Shown: in pieces, positions 44,189-54,711 of the stretch
How positions within the stretch are numbered: the first letter of the stretch is position 1
Layout of the letters: each line of letters starts with the position of its first letter
Source of the DNA: Streblospio benedicti
Taxonomy: Eukaryota > Annelida > Polychaeta > Spionida > Spionidae
Assembly: GCA_019095985.1 (NCBI GenBank)
Contig: JAGTTF010000197.1
Location: 292,446 to 356,445 of the forward strand
Direction of reading: 5' to 3'
Length of the DNA: 64,000 nt
The notes under the pieces: generated by a model
Database searches by the model: none
What the model was told of the DNA's origin: nothing
The model's input: the letters and a program-made list of their open reading frames with translations, nothing else
Program-made: the position numbers and the translations under genes

Positions 44189-44429
44189 TAACTAGTAGTC
44201 CTCTAACAAGCCAGCTCAAACAAACAGAAGAACGCAAACACGCATCCCGTGTGCTTTACGGGCCTGCGCACTTGTATCACTTGTACCCGCGGCCATAAAC
44301 TCCCAGACGCAGGTTTCCATGGCAACCGGCAGGTGTTTCATTACCACGTGCTAAAGGTCACCGCGTGGCGCGTTCACAGATCTTACAGCCTCGGTCAACC
44401 TGTGCGCGCATCGTGGACTGTAAAAACGT
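44189..44429. other. Unannotated stretch
   Basis: GC-balanced, with CpG-containing words (CACGTGCTAAAGGTCACCGC). No feature recognised. Confidence 0.35.
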
Positions 44430-44492
44430 TACGTGTTTTACGTCATACGTGCAATGACGTACATTATGGGCAGTGCACGTATGACGTTCCAA
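44430..44492. repeat. ACGT-word element, inverted copy of 60643-60705
   Basis: TTTTACGTCATACGTGCAAT, GACGTACATTATGGGCAGTG, CACGTATGACGTTC. The reverse complement of 60643-60705 with very few changes. Confidence 0.8.
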
Positions 44493-44773
44493 TATTTGGT
44501 GGACTGAGATGTGGCAAAGGGCATCGGCTTGACTTTTCTTGTCCTTGATATTGACCACACAGACGTCTCAATAAAGCTATGTGTGTACAACGTGTGAAAT
44601 CTGCTTTTAAAAGTAACTGACAAGTCACTGGATTTCATGGCACAGACTCGTCACGTTTTAGCCTGTCACATTCGTATGTTTTGTATCAAGCACTTCCTGT
44701 AACACCCAGACTAATTTGTGACCACAGTAAAAAGTAAATTCATTTCTTACATACTCTCACACCTTCCTACCTA

Positions 44774-44925
44774 GCATATTTCTACCCCGATAGACATAGC
44801 TGAGGACAACCTTGGGGTCGTGAGTTCGAGTCACGCCAGGGCCACTTGATATAGTCCAATGGAAGCATAGGGTTTTAAAACCTGTCTTCGGCTATGGCTA
44901 TCATGGTAGAAATATGCAAGAACTA
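44774..44925 (+). mobile_element. SINE B with an inverted partial copy at its left
   Basis: The left end GCATATTTCTACCCCGATAG, ACATAGCTGAGGAC is the inverse of the right end CTTCGGCTATGGCTATCATG, GTAGAAATATGC. Between them: TTGGGGTCGTGAGTTCGAGT (B box), GCCAGGGCCACTTGATATAG, CAATGGAAGC. The whole forms a foldback. Confidence 0.7.
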
Positions 44926-45467
44926 GAAAGCTGATAGAGAGGATACAGAACATGAATTTCATACGCATTGGGAAACACATAAAAAATGTATCTGCATCCA
45001 TCAGAACTAGCCTGTCTGTATACATGTACTTTAATCTATTGAATCCCAACTTAAAACTACTATGCACATATTTCTGTGAAGCTTTGTGACAACATCAAAT
45101 TTATGTGGAATAAGACAAATGTAAGCTGCTCAGTATTTTCAAACGCCCCATATTTTGCATTTTGCTTTCACTGCTAAGAGACAGCAAACAGAGCAGAGTG
45201 ATGTGTCGACTTGACCTTCGGGGGGTAAACAAGACGGTAAAAACAGGGCGGCCAGGCTTAATTCATGCCCCCGCTCACAGAACCCGGTAAATCAAGGCTG
45301 AGATGATTTAACCAGCGAAAGTGTGCAGCAAAATATGATAGTGGGAGGGGAAGGGCTGTGGTGTTAGTCAAAGTTTAGCATCTGCCAAGGACCAGCCAAA
45401 CGCGTTTTCATAGTCTTGTCACAAACGTCAATGATGTTTCATTGGTCACGGGTTCAGTCTATAGTCA
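44926..45467. other. Unannotated stretch
   Basis: No feature recognised. Confidence 0.4.
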
Positions 45468-45790
45468 CCATGAAAATAGCAGTTTTCACGGGAACTTGTA
45501 ACCTGTGCGTCAAAACATACATGGTATACGACAATCTGCAAATTGACCTATTTAGAAAATATATCTTGAGTGAGATACGTCCCTAACGTGCGTTTGACGT
45601 AACACTATGACACGTAAAGTTAAGGAAACTACACTAACCCTTCAGTACCTAGCAATGTATGCAACCATTTGAGTTATTTTGCCATGGATTTTTATTTACC
45701 CTTGCCAATTTTGCAACCGAATGGTGTTATTTTTATAGAAATCCGTTTTGGGTATAGGCAGTTATGCAGCGGTTCATGCTCTAATCTCAT
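45468..45790 (+). repeat. Dispersed repeat E, copy 1
   Basis: GAAAATAGCAGTTTTCACGG, AAAATATATCTTGAGTGAGA, TACGTCC, CACTAACCCTTCAGTACCTA, TTTGAGTTATTTTGCCATG and AAATCCGTTTTGG. A diverged copy lies at 58870-59180. Unclassified. Confidence 0.75.
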
Positions 45791-46599
45791 TTCAGCAGGC
45801 GGGTCCAGGCTTCTGGAAGAGGTGGGACACGGGAGCGATATTAAAAGTGTCATGTGCAAATTTGATAGTGTATTATGAAAGAACACACATGAAAATGATG
45901 TATTTTTGTTAATGAACAAAATTTATTAGAGCGACGCACACACACATCCCTGAGTTTTTTTTAGTGCACACTGAGCCCGTGAATGGCATATACAATTCTA
46001 TTTTATTGATAAGAAAACAATTGAATATGAAATATTCAAACCAAAGGTTATCAATAGTGGCGATGGGAGTTGAAAAATACGCTTAGAGAAGGAGATTGTT
46101 TACTAGATATTGTTTATTTTCGTTTTAAAATGGGATTCACTGTATGCAGCTCTAATTATGCATTTAAACCTATGGAAACCCTGAATTCTTTTTTACAAAA
46201 TGTTGGAGGTATAAACCAATAAATTAGCTATTGCTAATAAGAATTCCTGGTTCCCATAGATGTGTTTTGGTATATACGTGGCTGTTCCCACCCTAATACG
46301 ACCATGCATTTGCCCATTCTTTTTGCTAGTTTCCAAACCCATAATTGGACAAAACAGCTCACTTCTGAACCCTATCATCTTTCTTCCCCCTTAAGTTTAA
46401 CCAACACCCAACAACAAAGAAACTAGTTTGTTTCCCGGCGTGAGAACCAAATATACGGGCTCCGTTTCTCAACAAACTAATTTGCCGAGTCAATTTGGCT
46501 GCTTCCTAAACATGGAGTTTGTGGCCAAACGAGTCCCAGGGAGGGTTACCATGGTTACGGCGTAATGCGCTACACACATAGACGGCCAGCAAGGGCCTC
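45791..46599. other. Unannotated stretch
   Basis: AT-rich. Short ORFs only. Nothing recognised. Confidence 0.4.
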
Positions 46600-46960
46600 A
46601 GTGATGGTCCTATTAAAGGGGTGGTCTCTTTATACAGGTGGTCTCTATTTGCAGGCTCTTTATAGAGGTCTATTTTTTTATGGAGGTTGCGGATCCAAAA
46701 AGTGGTCTGATTACAAAGATGGTCTGTTTACAAAGGTTTCTTTATAGAGGTGTTCTCATTGCAGAGGTGATCTATGTACAGAGGTAGTACTTTACTGAGA
46801 TGGACTATTAATGCTTTTGGAGGTTGTTGACCGAGGTAAGTGGTCTTATAACAGAGGTGGTCTACGGTCAGGTCGTCAGTGGTCACTTTTCGAAGGTTTG
46901 ATGTTGGACTGAGATAATAAAAGCGGTCTGCTAACACAGAGGTGCTCTCTCTATGGTGAA
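46600..46960 (+). mobile_element. Array of decayed pogo-like MITE pieces
   Basis: GGGGTGGTCTCTTTATACAG, GGTGGTCTCTATTTGCAGG, ATAGAGGTGTTCTCATTGCA, GTGGTCTTATAACAGAGGTG. At least two overlapping copies, with no clean ends. Confidence 0.6.
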
Positions 46961-47474
46961 CCCGTCCTTGTTGCAGATTCTACTTTTACCTAGAACCTGC
47001 ACCATGGAATGTTGATGCCCCACAGTGACACGCCTGCCGCTGGCTGCCTTACCCCCCCCCCCCACCCCTCCCTTGCCCCGGGCCCGGCGTGACTGGCAGT
47101 GAGCACAGACACCTGTCAGCTCGGGCTGTTAATGTCACACACAGGAGCCGCACTCAGACATTTAGTAGTCAGTCAGGTAGACTGATGTGGTATTTAGTCG
47201 CTTTTATGGCGCAATTTGTTTGTAGCAGAAACGAGCAACAAGTAACAATAAATAAAAAAAAACATAAGAAAAAAGACTTCACTTGTCCCAATAGTTTTGG
47301 TCATGTGTCTGTTCCATAAAAGCCAAGATTACACGACAGTGGCAGCCATTTTGAAAATACGACCGAAAAATAGAAATGATTGCATCATCCAGGGAAAACC
47401 CCAACCAAGACGAGCTCTCTACTCGGACCACCAACATCTATATTTGCTGTCCCAAGCCACCGTGGGCTTTTATC
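46961..47474. other. Unannotated stretch
   Basis: C-run at 47053-47063, followed by a C/G-rich patch. No gene is seen. Confidence 0.4.
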
Positions 47475-47533
47475 AAGAGACCACCTCTCTATTGAGATCG
47501 TCCCGGGGTGGTCCTAAGAGAGAGGTTCTATTG
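47475..47533 (-). mobile_element. pogo-like MITE right-end fragment
   Basis: GAGACCACCTCTCTATTGAG, ATCGTCCCGGGGTGGTCCTA, GAGAGGTTCTATTG. Confidence 0.65.
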
Positions 47534-47828
47534 TTCACTTCGTCGTAATGATGGAGTTTGTTCACTCTTATAAATGTCTATCAGAGCGCCAGGGGACTGG
47601 ACTAGCTATTGTGGACGCACTATAGAGGTAGTCTTTTCGGACTGTTGTTATAAGGTGATATTTATGGAGAAGTGTTCTTCATGGGGACCTCAAAAACCAT
47701 CTTATTATAAAGAGAGTCGATCGCTTTGTGGAGATTCTACTGTGGGAGCTTTAACATGATCATAGCTTACGATTTACATTTGATTTCTTTGTAATGGGCA
47801 TTCGGTAACATCTAGCAATCTCTAGATA

Positions 47829-48005
47829 CAATAGAACCTCTCTATTAGGTCCACTTTGGGACCAGTGTTAGATGATCTCAATAGAGAAGTGGTCTCTATA
47901 CAGAAGTTCATTTTGGTAGCTTTATGAAGGTTTGGGAGCGTGAAAAGTGCTATTATCATACAGATGGTCTCCATAGAGAGGTGGTGTTAATGGGAGGTTC
48001 TACCG
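47829..48005 (+). mobile_element. pogo-like MITE, near-complete (177 bp)
   Basis: CAATAGAACCTCTCTATTAG at the left and GGGAGGTTCTACCG at the right, flanked by TA (47827-47828, 48006-48007). Internal words GGGACCAGTGTTAGATGATC and TTTATGAAGGTTTGGGAGCG match the family. Confidence 0.85.
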
Positions 48006-48186
48006 TACCATCGACTCCACGTGTAGCTATTTTCCGCCGACTACAGACGTGAAATCTCAGAGGAAATCGCTGTGACGTCACAATCCCGGGAAAGCCCGGG
48101 GAATCCCCGCGTGACGTCACAGACGGTTACTGGCGGCGGCCTCTTGCTGCGGTACACTGCAGCAGTCATCGTCCTATCTCACGGCT

Positions 48187-48462
48187 GTATACACCAGTTC
48201 GCAAATAGAAATATTAGCATAATGTTAGGGTGCGATCGTAGTACCCGTTTTAGCCGCTAGGGGAGTAGTCTCGATCAACTGGACCCTGTGATGGAGTAGA
48301 CAAGGAAACGATTTAGTCTCTATCAATGTTTGTCTAAAAAATTCCCAGAATGCACTGTAAACCACGTGGAAAGCCATGTGCCTTGGTTTGTTTGTCTAAA
48401 AATTGCACAGAGTTCATAAATATTTCATTGAGACAGCGATTAGAAAAGTCATGTATACGTAC
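48187..48462 (+). repeat. Dispersed repeat F, copy 2
   Basis: Same words as 38351, with about 60 extra bp (CCCAGAATGCACTGTAAACC, TTGGTTTGTTTGTCTAAAAA) that are also present in the 61148 copy. Confidence 0.75.
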
Positions 48463-48742
48463 TGGAGCCATAACGTCCTCTAGAGACAAGAACCCATCAG
48501 CACTGTGACTTAGGACAATCAGCAGCCCACTCGCGTGGCCCGAATTATTCATCGTCGGTGTCGCGGCGGCCGCCCTGTCTCGCATTGACCCCGCCGGTCC
48601 ACGTCCTGTCCCCGCCCGAGGTCCCCCCGGTGGACAGCACGACTCGCCGGGCGGCTCGTTAGTGGTGACATGGACTCAGGCGTTACTCGGGCCTTGACAC
48701 CCACCCCACCATTAGAGCTGACACACACGCGGTAAACACACA
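48463..48742. other. CpG-rich patch
   Basis: TCGGTGTCGCGGCGGCCGCC, TGTCCCCGCCCGAGGTCCCC, GACTCGCCGGGCGGCTCG (48555-48660). Candidate small CpG island. No exon recognised. Confidence 0.35.
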
Positions 48743-48822
48743 GTAAATGTAAATGTTAATGTGCTGGTTTGTTGTAGTCCTCATCCAAGTGTTTCTCTCT
48801 TGTACTGATCTGAAATGTAACT
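48743..48822 (-). mobile_element. SINE A tail fragment
   Basis: GTAAATGTAAATGTTAATGT, GCTGGTTTGTTGTAGTCCTC, ATCCAAGTGTTTCTCTCTTG. The same stretch starts the SINE A at 49025, so the MITE between them sits in duplicated or split SINE tail. Confidence 0.65.
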
Positions 48823-48830
48823 GTAACGTA

Positions 48831-49005
48831 CAGTAGAACCTCCAATCCAGACCAACTCCATATTGAGACCACCTCTATAAGACCACTTTTCACGCTCTCA
48901 AACCTTCATAAAGCTACCAAAATGAGCCTCTGTATAGAGACCACCTCTCTATTGAGACCACCTAACACTGATCCCAAATGTGGTCCTAATAGAGAGGTTC
49001 TACTG
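48831..49005 (-). mobile_element. pogo-like MITE, complete (175 bp)
   Basis: CAGTAGAACCTCCAATCCAG to AGAGGTTCTACTG with TA on both sides (48829-48830, 49006-49007). Among the best-preserved copies. Inserted at the SINE A tail. Confidence 0.9.
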
Positions 49006-49020
49006 TAAATAGTGGCACTG

Positions 49021-49353
49021 GTCAGAAATGTAAATGTAAATGTGCCGGTTTATTGTCCTGATCCAAGTCTTTCTCTCATCATTTTACAATTTACACCAGG
49101 TCATTGGCCCACTTATTGATCTTCAATTGATCATTTCTCACTTACTTGCATCGCCAGCACATTCAGCGCACAATGCTTATCACTCACACAATCACTCACT
49201 CACTCTTTCAATCCAATGACCTGTAACGTATAGGTGCCAATGGGCAGTGTGCAACTGCTTTAGTGATGAGTTTGCTCAACACCCACCACCAGACTCGTCT
49301 GGAAATCAAACCCATGACCAGTCCAACTCCCTAACCACTCGGCCACAGAAGCA
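49021..49353 (-). mobile_element. SINE A, full length, minus strand
   Basis: Tail GTAAATGTAAATGTGCCGGT, TTTACACCAGGTCATTGGCC, body TGTAACGTATAGGTGCCAAT, reversed B box GGAAATCAAACCCATGACC, reversed A box CCACTCGGCCACAGAAGC. An insert of about 90 bp with CACTCA words (49125-49205) replaces the usual CTCAACTCCCC region. Confidence 0.8.
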
Positions 49354-49616
49354 CACAGTACACCGCAGACCGCCTCCGCACCCCGGTCTTGACCCTCCCC
49401 CTCCCCCAGCCCCTACGGTCGCCCCCACCCCCGGCCGTGAAACTCGTTAGCGTTGACATGTAATCATACGTGTAGGCCGAGTCGTCCTTCGTGGCAGACC
49501 GGCCTCTAGTGAATAATGTAACAAGACCTTGTGCGGGGCCAAGTGTCCATGGACGGACTCTGTAAGGAGACCAATATTTGGTTGTAACTGTTCGTGCTTG
49601 CAAATGTGTGAAGTAT

Positions 49617-49620
49617 GTTT

Positions 49621-49688
<68 letters not shown>

Positions 49689-49689
49689 G

Positions 49690-49764
<75 letters not shown>
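49617..49764. repeat. (TAAG)37 microsatellite
   Basis: About 37 TAAG units with a single GAAG variant near 49688. It yields an LLTY-repeat minus-strand ORF that is not a gene. Confidence 0.97.
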
Positions 49765-49868
49765 ACACCACCTTCAACATTCCTACTGGCCAATGTTTCA
49801 GTTGTATCAGCGTGTGACGGTCAGTTCTCGGTCTAGTGTGTCATGGGCTGATGAAAGTTTTTTTTCTT

Positions 49869-50010
49869 CAGAAAAGTGTGGAGGGTGGGGTAGGGGGCAC
49901 TCATGGGTTTTGTACGCGCGGTCGATGGCTGACACGCCGAAAACCAAATGAAAATAAAGTATTTTGGTGGGAAAAGGGAGTGGCCAATGTGTCCCCTGGA
50001 TCTGCCTATG
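49869..50010 (-). mobile_element. CATAGGCAG MITE, left end lost
   Basis: Right end CCTGGATCTGCCTATG at 50010 and core ATGAAAATAAAGTATTTTGG. The left TIR is degraded beyond recognition. Confidence 0.65.
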
Positions 50011-50433
50011 CTTAGCCACTGTTGTAAACAAAGCCCCAGCGCATGGTGACCGGATTACAGTTAATAGTTTAAATGATTAATACATCTTATGACAAAATGT
50101 CAATATTATGTAGCTAAATACATAGAAAATGCCTGGAATATGAGAAAAGACAAACTGTATTATTGACAATTGTAAATATTTTTCACTGCACATTTATTAT
50201 ATGATGTTTTAAACTGACTTATAAGCCATAATTGGCTGGGTGATATCATTAATGTATTTAAATGTAATCAGAATATGTATGTCACATGTCAGTATAATAA
50301 ATGAATATTTGACTTGACCTTGACCATGCACGTGTCACGACTGCTTGGGAAATGTTAGAGAGTGTGACGGAAATAGAACACACACGTGGCAGAGATTAAA
50401 AGCTGGTCAAGTATGAACAAGTCTGTAAGCGTC
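50011..50433. other. Unannotated stretch
   Basis: AT-rich. No feature recognised. Confidence 0.4.
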
Positions 50434-50560
50434 TGGGGAGGTTAGCTTTACGGTCTAAGGCGTCTGTCCATACACATATGACTGGTCTGAGATTGAAGGT
50501 TCGAGTCCACGGCCTTCGAAAGCTTTACAGGGTTCCCCGAACATTTCACACTATGATGGA
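50434..50560 (+). mobile_element. tRNA-derived SINE C, plus strand
   Basis: GGGGAGGTTAGCTTTACGGT (A box), CTGTCCATACACATATGACT, GAAGGTTCGAGTCCACGGCC (B box), GAAAGCTTTACAGGGTT. Confidence 0.75.
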
Positions 50561-50861
50561 TGTGCGGTCATTTAAGCGGTCACTGGAGCGAGAGGGTCCC
50601 CGGACTTGATATGATCACAAGAGGGTCAATACACCCCGGCCTGTGTGACACACTTCAGTCTACATGTAGCTTGAGACAGGAGCATTAACACCCTCAGTGG
50701 CTGGGTGCGAGGGGTGGGGGGTTGTGGGCGGGGTTCCCGGCCTTGACCAGACCAGTGACCACCCGCTGCTGTGAAAGCTCCCCCCATGGGGACACCTCAC
50801 CCCCAACTAGAAGTTCACGTGTTTGCTTCACCTCTAAAAACACGATCTTATATACACTGAT
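50561..50861. other. Unannotated stretch
   Basis: G-rich patch near 50705-50735. No feature recognised. Confidence 0.35.
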
Positions 50862-51020
50862 AGTTTTCAAAAGACCTAGTTATATCTAATAGATTTTACT
50901 TTTTTTAGTATAAAAATCGCTTATATCAAACATATATCAAGTGCAAAGAATACGAGCAAGTGCAAGCCTCTAGTTCTAATTCATGTCAGATCATTTAAAA
51001 GCCTTGTGATAGGCTAATGC
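50862..51020 (+). repeat. Dispersed repeat G, internally deleted copy
   Basis: AAAGACCTAGTTATATCTAA, CATATATCAAGTGCAAAG and CCTCTAGTTCTAATTC are joined directly to ATGTCAGATCATTTAAAAGC and GTGATAGGCTA. In the 27255 copy these two parts are separated by about 370 bp. Confidence 0.6.
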
Positions 51021-51960
51021 ACTGTTTAATCGTTCATACTTGTGTTAGAAGATATACATTTAAAATTACAAAAAAAAAAACAGTTAAATCCCCAAAGTTA
51101 CCCAAAATTACTATACTTAGAAACACAGACCATGTAGCGATACATTTGAAGCCGCCACCTCCATTTTTCATCCCAAACAAGACGCAGTGACCTGACATTT
51201 GCCGGCACTGAACGCTTAATGTGAGAGTTCTTTCTTGGTTTAAATATTTTATCGCAGTAATAAGTATAAGTATATACCAGTGGATTAGGCAGCAGCTAAA
51301 ATGTGATATACGCCTTTTCCGAAAAAAAACACACAACTACATACTTACAAATACATACGCACACACTTACCTTTTCTCAATATGTAATAATATACTAACG
51401 GACAACTTCCATCAAAATCTACAGGAGTGCTCTAAATATTTATGTACAAAATCGAGTGTTGACTGTTTTTTCTTAAAATCAAAATCATCATATGCTTCTA
51501 GCAATATTTTATTCGAAATTTTATTATTTGTTATGTTTAGATTTTCATTTATTGATTGAAACTTTACGTGGGTCTTTGGTGGTCTGCTTTCAAAGGTCTA
51601 TAAGAAGAAGTCTCATTATAGAGGTAACTTTGCACTTACATCACTCAATGTCACGTTGTTTTGATGTTCCACGTTTCTTTTTTCCTTCAGGAGGACTATT
51701 AAATAGAGTCAAAACGGTACAACCACGCGCCAAATGGGCAATATAGCACACATACCACAAATATGGGACTGCTCCTATAACAGGGACTCAACCGATACAC
51801 CAAATAGCTAATTATAATCAAATGAGTGATTAGATATAAATATCCTATGAGACGATTACCTCCGATGATCGGTCACTATAATTGTTTCTATTGATTTTAA
51901 CTGATGGATTAATTCCAACTGATTCCCAACACTATTAAACTACTACATATGGTATGGATT
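51021..51960. other. Unannotated, AT-rich
   Basis: Overlapping short plus-strand ORFs (112 and 84 codons) are AT-driven and match nothing. A pogo-like scrap lies near 51565-51625 (GGTGGTCTGCTTTC, CTCATTATAGAGG). Confidence 0.4.
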
Positions 51961-52066
51961 TTCAATTAAGACCACCTCTGCAATGAGACCACACCTATTG
52001 AAAGACCGTTTCTCACAGTCCCAACCACCTTCATAGAAAGGTCCAACTAAGACCACTTGAAATCAA
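51961..52066 (-). mobile_element. pogo-like MITE remnant beside the array
   Basis: AATTAAGACCACCTCTGCAA, TGAGACCACACCTATTG and TTTCTCACAGTCCCAACC are the left half of a minus-oriented copy. The array begins where the GAGACCACC unit of the MITE would follow. Confidence 0.65.
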
Positions 52067-52355
52067 CCACCTCTATACAGAGACCATCTCCATACAGAGT
52101 CCACCTCTATACAGAGACCACCTCTATACAGGGACCACCTCTATACAGAGACCACCTCTATATGGAGACCATCTTTATACAGAGACAACCTCTTTACAGA
52201 TACAACCTCTATACAGAGACCACCTCTATACAGAGACCACCTCTATACAGAGACCACCTCTATACAGAGACCACCTCTATACAGAGACCACCTCTATACA
52301 GAGACCACCTCTATACAGAGACCGCCTCTATACAGAGACCACCTCTATACAGAGA
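52067..52355. repeat. 17-bp minisatellite, 17 units in perfect register
   Basis: Seventeen units of exactly 17 bp (289 bp), consensus CCACCTCTATACAGAGA, with substitutions but no indels. The 110-codon ORF (TSIQRPPLYRDHLY repeats) exists because 3 x 17 is a multiple of 3. It is not a gene. Confidence 0.95.
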
Positions 52356-52676
52356 CCACCTGTTCACCAACAATATAGAGTCTGGTTGAACGAAGCACTG
52401 ACCTTTCTAGACGCCCCGGCGTCCGCGTTTGGTATATCAGAGACAGGGTGATGGATTGTTGCCCAGAATATCAGCCCGGCCCAGGCTCATGCATTAGCCA
52501 CGTTCTATCTAAAGGGCGGGTTTAATCTGTGGAAAATGCAGAGAGAGCGAGGTTGATATACAGGCGCCTATTGTCTATTACCATATGGTGTATGTATCGA
52601 CAATAGTGTCAGTGCTGTTGTTGACAGTTAAATTCTCGTTATATGTGATTTTGACTCCACGTCAGGTTATATCACA

Positions 52677-52775
52677 TAGTCTTTGGTGGGATTCGAACCC
52701 ACGACCGTACGGCACCAAATCGCTTAGAAATTTTGGCAAACTCACTGGTCCACCTTGCCACTGGAACTAGTAGTG
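52677..52775 (-). mobile_element. tRNA-like SINE D head
   Basis: On the minus strand: TCCAGTGGCAAGGTGGACCA and GGTCGTGGGTTCGAATCCCA (B box). Followed on the plus strand by a second B box, TTGGGTTCGAATCTC at 52788, so two heads abut. Only one copy seen here. Confidence 0.6.
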
Positions 52776-53289
52776 ACCGTATTGTCTTGGGTTCGAATCT
52801 CTATAGTACTAACCTGACTTGGGGTCATAAGACTTAATTTTTACACATAATAATATATTCCCAAGTCCAATAAATCAAAAATCATTTCCAATTAAATTCT
52901 GGTTGTGACTCCACAGTCCACAATGACGGGCGTTTCATTGAAATTGATGCCTCAAATAGCACTTAAAGCTGTTATTACACGCTGCCATCGATTCTGACAA
53001 TATTTGCTGCCTCCCCAATTACACTGTCCTAAACTGGCCTCTACCATCAACGTTTTTCTCGTTGATCGGCCCATCCTGCTTCATGGGTTATGTGACACAG
53101 GATACGATCATCAGTAGGGAAAATAAGAATGCTCCACCCAGAAATCTCTCAAATGTAACAATTACGTCACCAGAGCATGGCAACAGAACCTATTGCACTG
53201 TATTAAATAATGAGAGCAACATTTGAATCAGCCAGGCAAATGTCCATCTTTCTTGATGGTAACTACCATTGTTTGTTGAACAATAGTGG
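52776..53289. other. Unannotated stretch
   Basis: No feature recognised beyond the B box noted at 52788. Confidence 0.4.
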
Positions 53290-53625
53290 CCGGTGTCAAT
53301 CAGTGATAAAGGGGTGGTGTTGGATGGTGGTAACGAGGGAACACAAGGAGCATAACGGGCATGTCGGACTGTAGTAAGGACAACACACGAAGGGTGTAAT
53401 GGGCAGTGTTCGACAGTGGTAACGAGGGGACACGAGAAGCGTAACGGCCGGTATCAGATGGTAGTAATGAATGACACAGGAGGATCGTAATGGGCGGTGT
53501 TGGAGGAAACACAAGAAATATAACGGCTGGTGTCAGCCAGTGATAAAGAAGACTCACAAGGAACGTAACAGCCGGTGTCAGACGGTGGTAACGACCGAAA
53601 CACGAGAGGCGTAATTGACTAAAAC
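53290..53625. repeat. 45-bp minisatellite, about 7 diverged units
   Basis: Each unit reads roughly GTGTCGGA-GGTGGTAACGA, then GACACGAGGAGCGTAACGGC and a G (examples from 53402, 53448, 53525, 53574). Units differ by 20-30% and some are shortened. Because 45 is divisible by 3, a 145-codon minus-strand ORF runs through it with 15-residue repeats. There is no coding evidence. Confidence 0.8.
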
Positions 53626-53824
53626 ACAGGCCGGGAAATTGGCAGCGACTGTGGACAGAGGAATGGGTAAGTGGGGCTACAATGGGAGTGCAGTGTGTGT
53701 GTGGGGGGGGGGCTGCTGGTGCAAGGCATTTTCCCACTTATAGTGTTACTTTTGGATGAGGGGTTATGTTCAATAATTTGTGTATTGATCCGGACTAGAT
53801 GAAGTGTTGTCAAATGTGGCACTT

Positions 53825-53965
53825 CGCTGCTTGGGATGATGGTGTCATTCTGGTTTCACAACGTTGGGGTGCGTGAGTTCGAGTCCCTTGATGCAGTCAA
53901 AAGGAAGGTTGGGGTTGTAAAACCTGTATTCCACTACAGTGGTTGCTTGCCATAGAAACAGAGTG
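53825..53965 (+). mobile_element. tRNA-derived SINE B, plus strand
   Basis: GCTTGGGATGATGGTGTCAT, TTCTGGTTTCACAACGTTGG, GTGAGTTCGAGTCCC (B box), GGGTTGTAAAACCTGTATTC, TTGCCATAGAAAC. Confidence 0.75.
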
Positions 53966-54068
53966 AGAGCATGCATCAGATCATCCGATTATAATGGAGA
54001 CGTGATATCGTATGTAAAACACTTTTGAGACAATTTTCATATCATGCGAAATACCATCCAATTAACGT

Positions 54069-54218
54069 CATAGGCAGATCCATGGGGCGCAGTGGGGGGC
54101 GCTCCCCTCCCCCTTTTCCCACCAAAATACTTCATTTTCATTGTTTTTCTCATGAAATCCCATACGTGCGCCCCCGCCCCCCTTTTTGCCTTTTTCCGAA
54201 AACCTGTATATGCTTATG
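54069..54218 (+). mobile_element. CATAGGCAG MITE, 150 bp, 5-bp target duplication
   Basis: CATAGGCAGATCCATGG at the left, a diverged right end ACCTGTATATGCTTATG, flanks AACGT (54064-54068) and AACGT (54219-54223). The interior CCAAAATACTTCATTTTCAT and CATGAAATCCCATACGTGCG match 4462. Confidence 0.8.
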
Positions 54219-54486
54219 AACGTATTCACAATGAAAGACATTAAACCTACAAGATACTTATCTTTCACAAATGGAAACACTTGCCGTTATAAACTGGTCA
54301 GTTCCCTGCCAACAGGTGCGCTGGCAGGTGCTTGGGCTGCTCACGGCGCATGCGTCATGAGCATCTATTTCCGGCTTTTACTCAATTTGCAAGTCAGTGA
54401 AAATAATCCCTCTTATAAAGGGCGCAACATTACTCAAGGTTTGCGAGTGCAGAGAATTACTTTCTGCTGAAAGAGATAAATTCCCG

Positions 54487-54640
54487 TACATCCATGCCAG
54501 TTTTCAATGCTCTTTCTTCGTCAGAAGTACAACAGAATGGAACATTCTGGACAGAAACATTGTGATGGTGACAATAGTGAGACTTTTAAACAATATTTAA
54601 TCAATAGCATCAGGGTCGAGTGATACTCGATATAGAGGTG
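54487..54640 (+). mobile_element. LINE 3' end: RT C-terminus fragment and tail
   Basis: The frame YIHASFQCSFFVRSTTEWNI, then LDRNIVMVTIV and a stop at 54598, fits the Y--SFF-RT--EWN-L---IV signature at the end of CR1/L2/Jockey-group ORF2. DNA similarity to 32439 continues into the 3' UTR (GTGATACTCGATATAGAGGT). 5' truncated, as is typical of LINE insertions. Confidence 0.7.
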
Positions 54641-54711
54641 GGGCAAATTAACAAACAGAAATAGAAACAGATAATCTTACCCACGGGTTGATGTTGTAAC
54701 ACTGACAATAC

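Noticed and set aside
49331-49780. 149-codon LLTY-repeat ORF
   Set aside because: Translation of the (TAAG)n tract plus SINE A sequence.
52057-52389. 110-codon repeat protein (RPPLYRDHLYTETTSIQ)
   Set aside because: Reading frame of the 17-bp minisatellite. It derives from a non-coding MITE.
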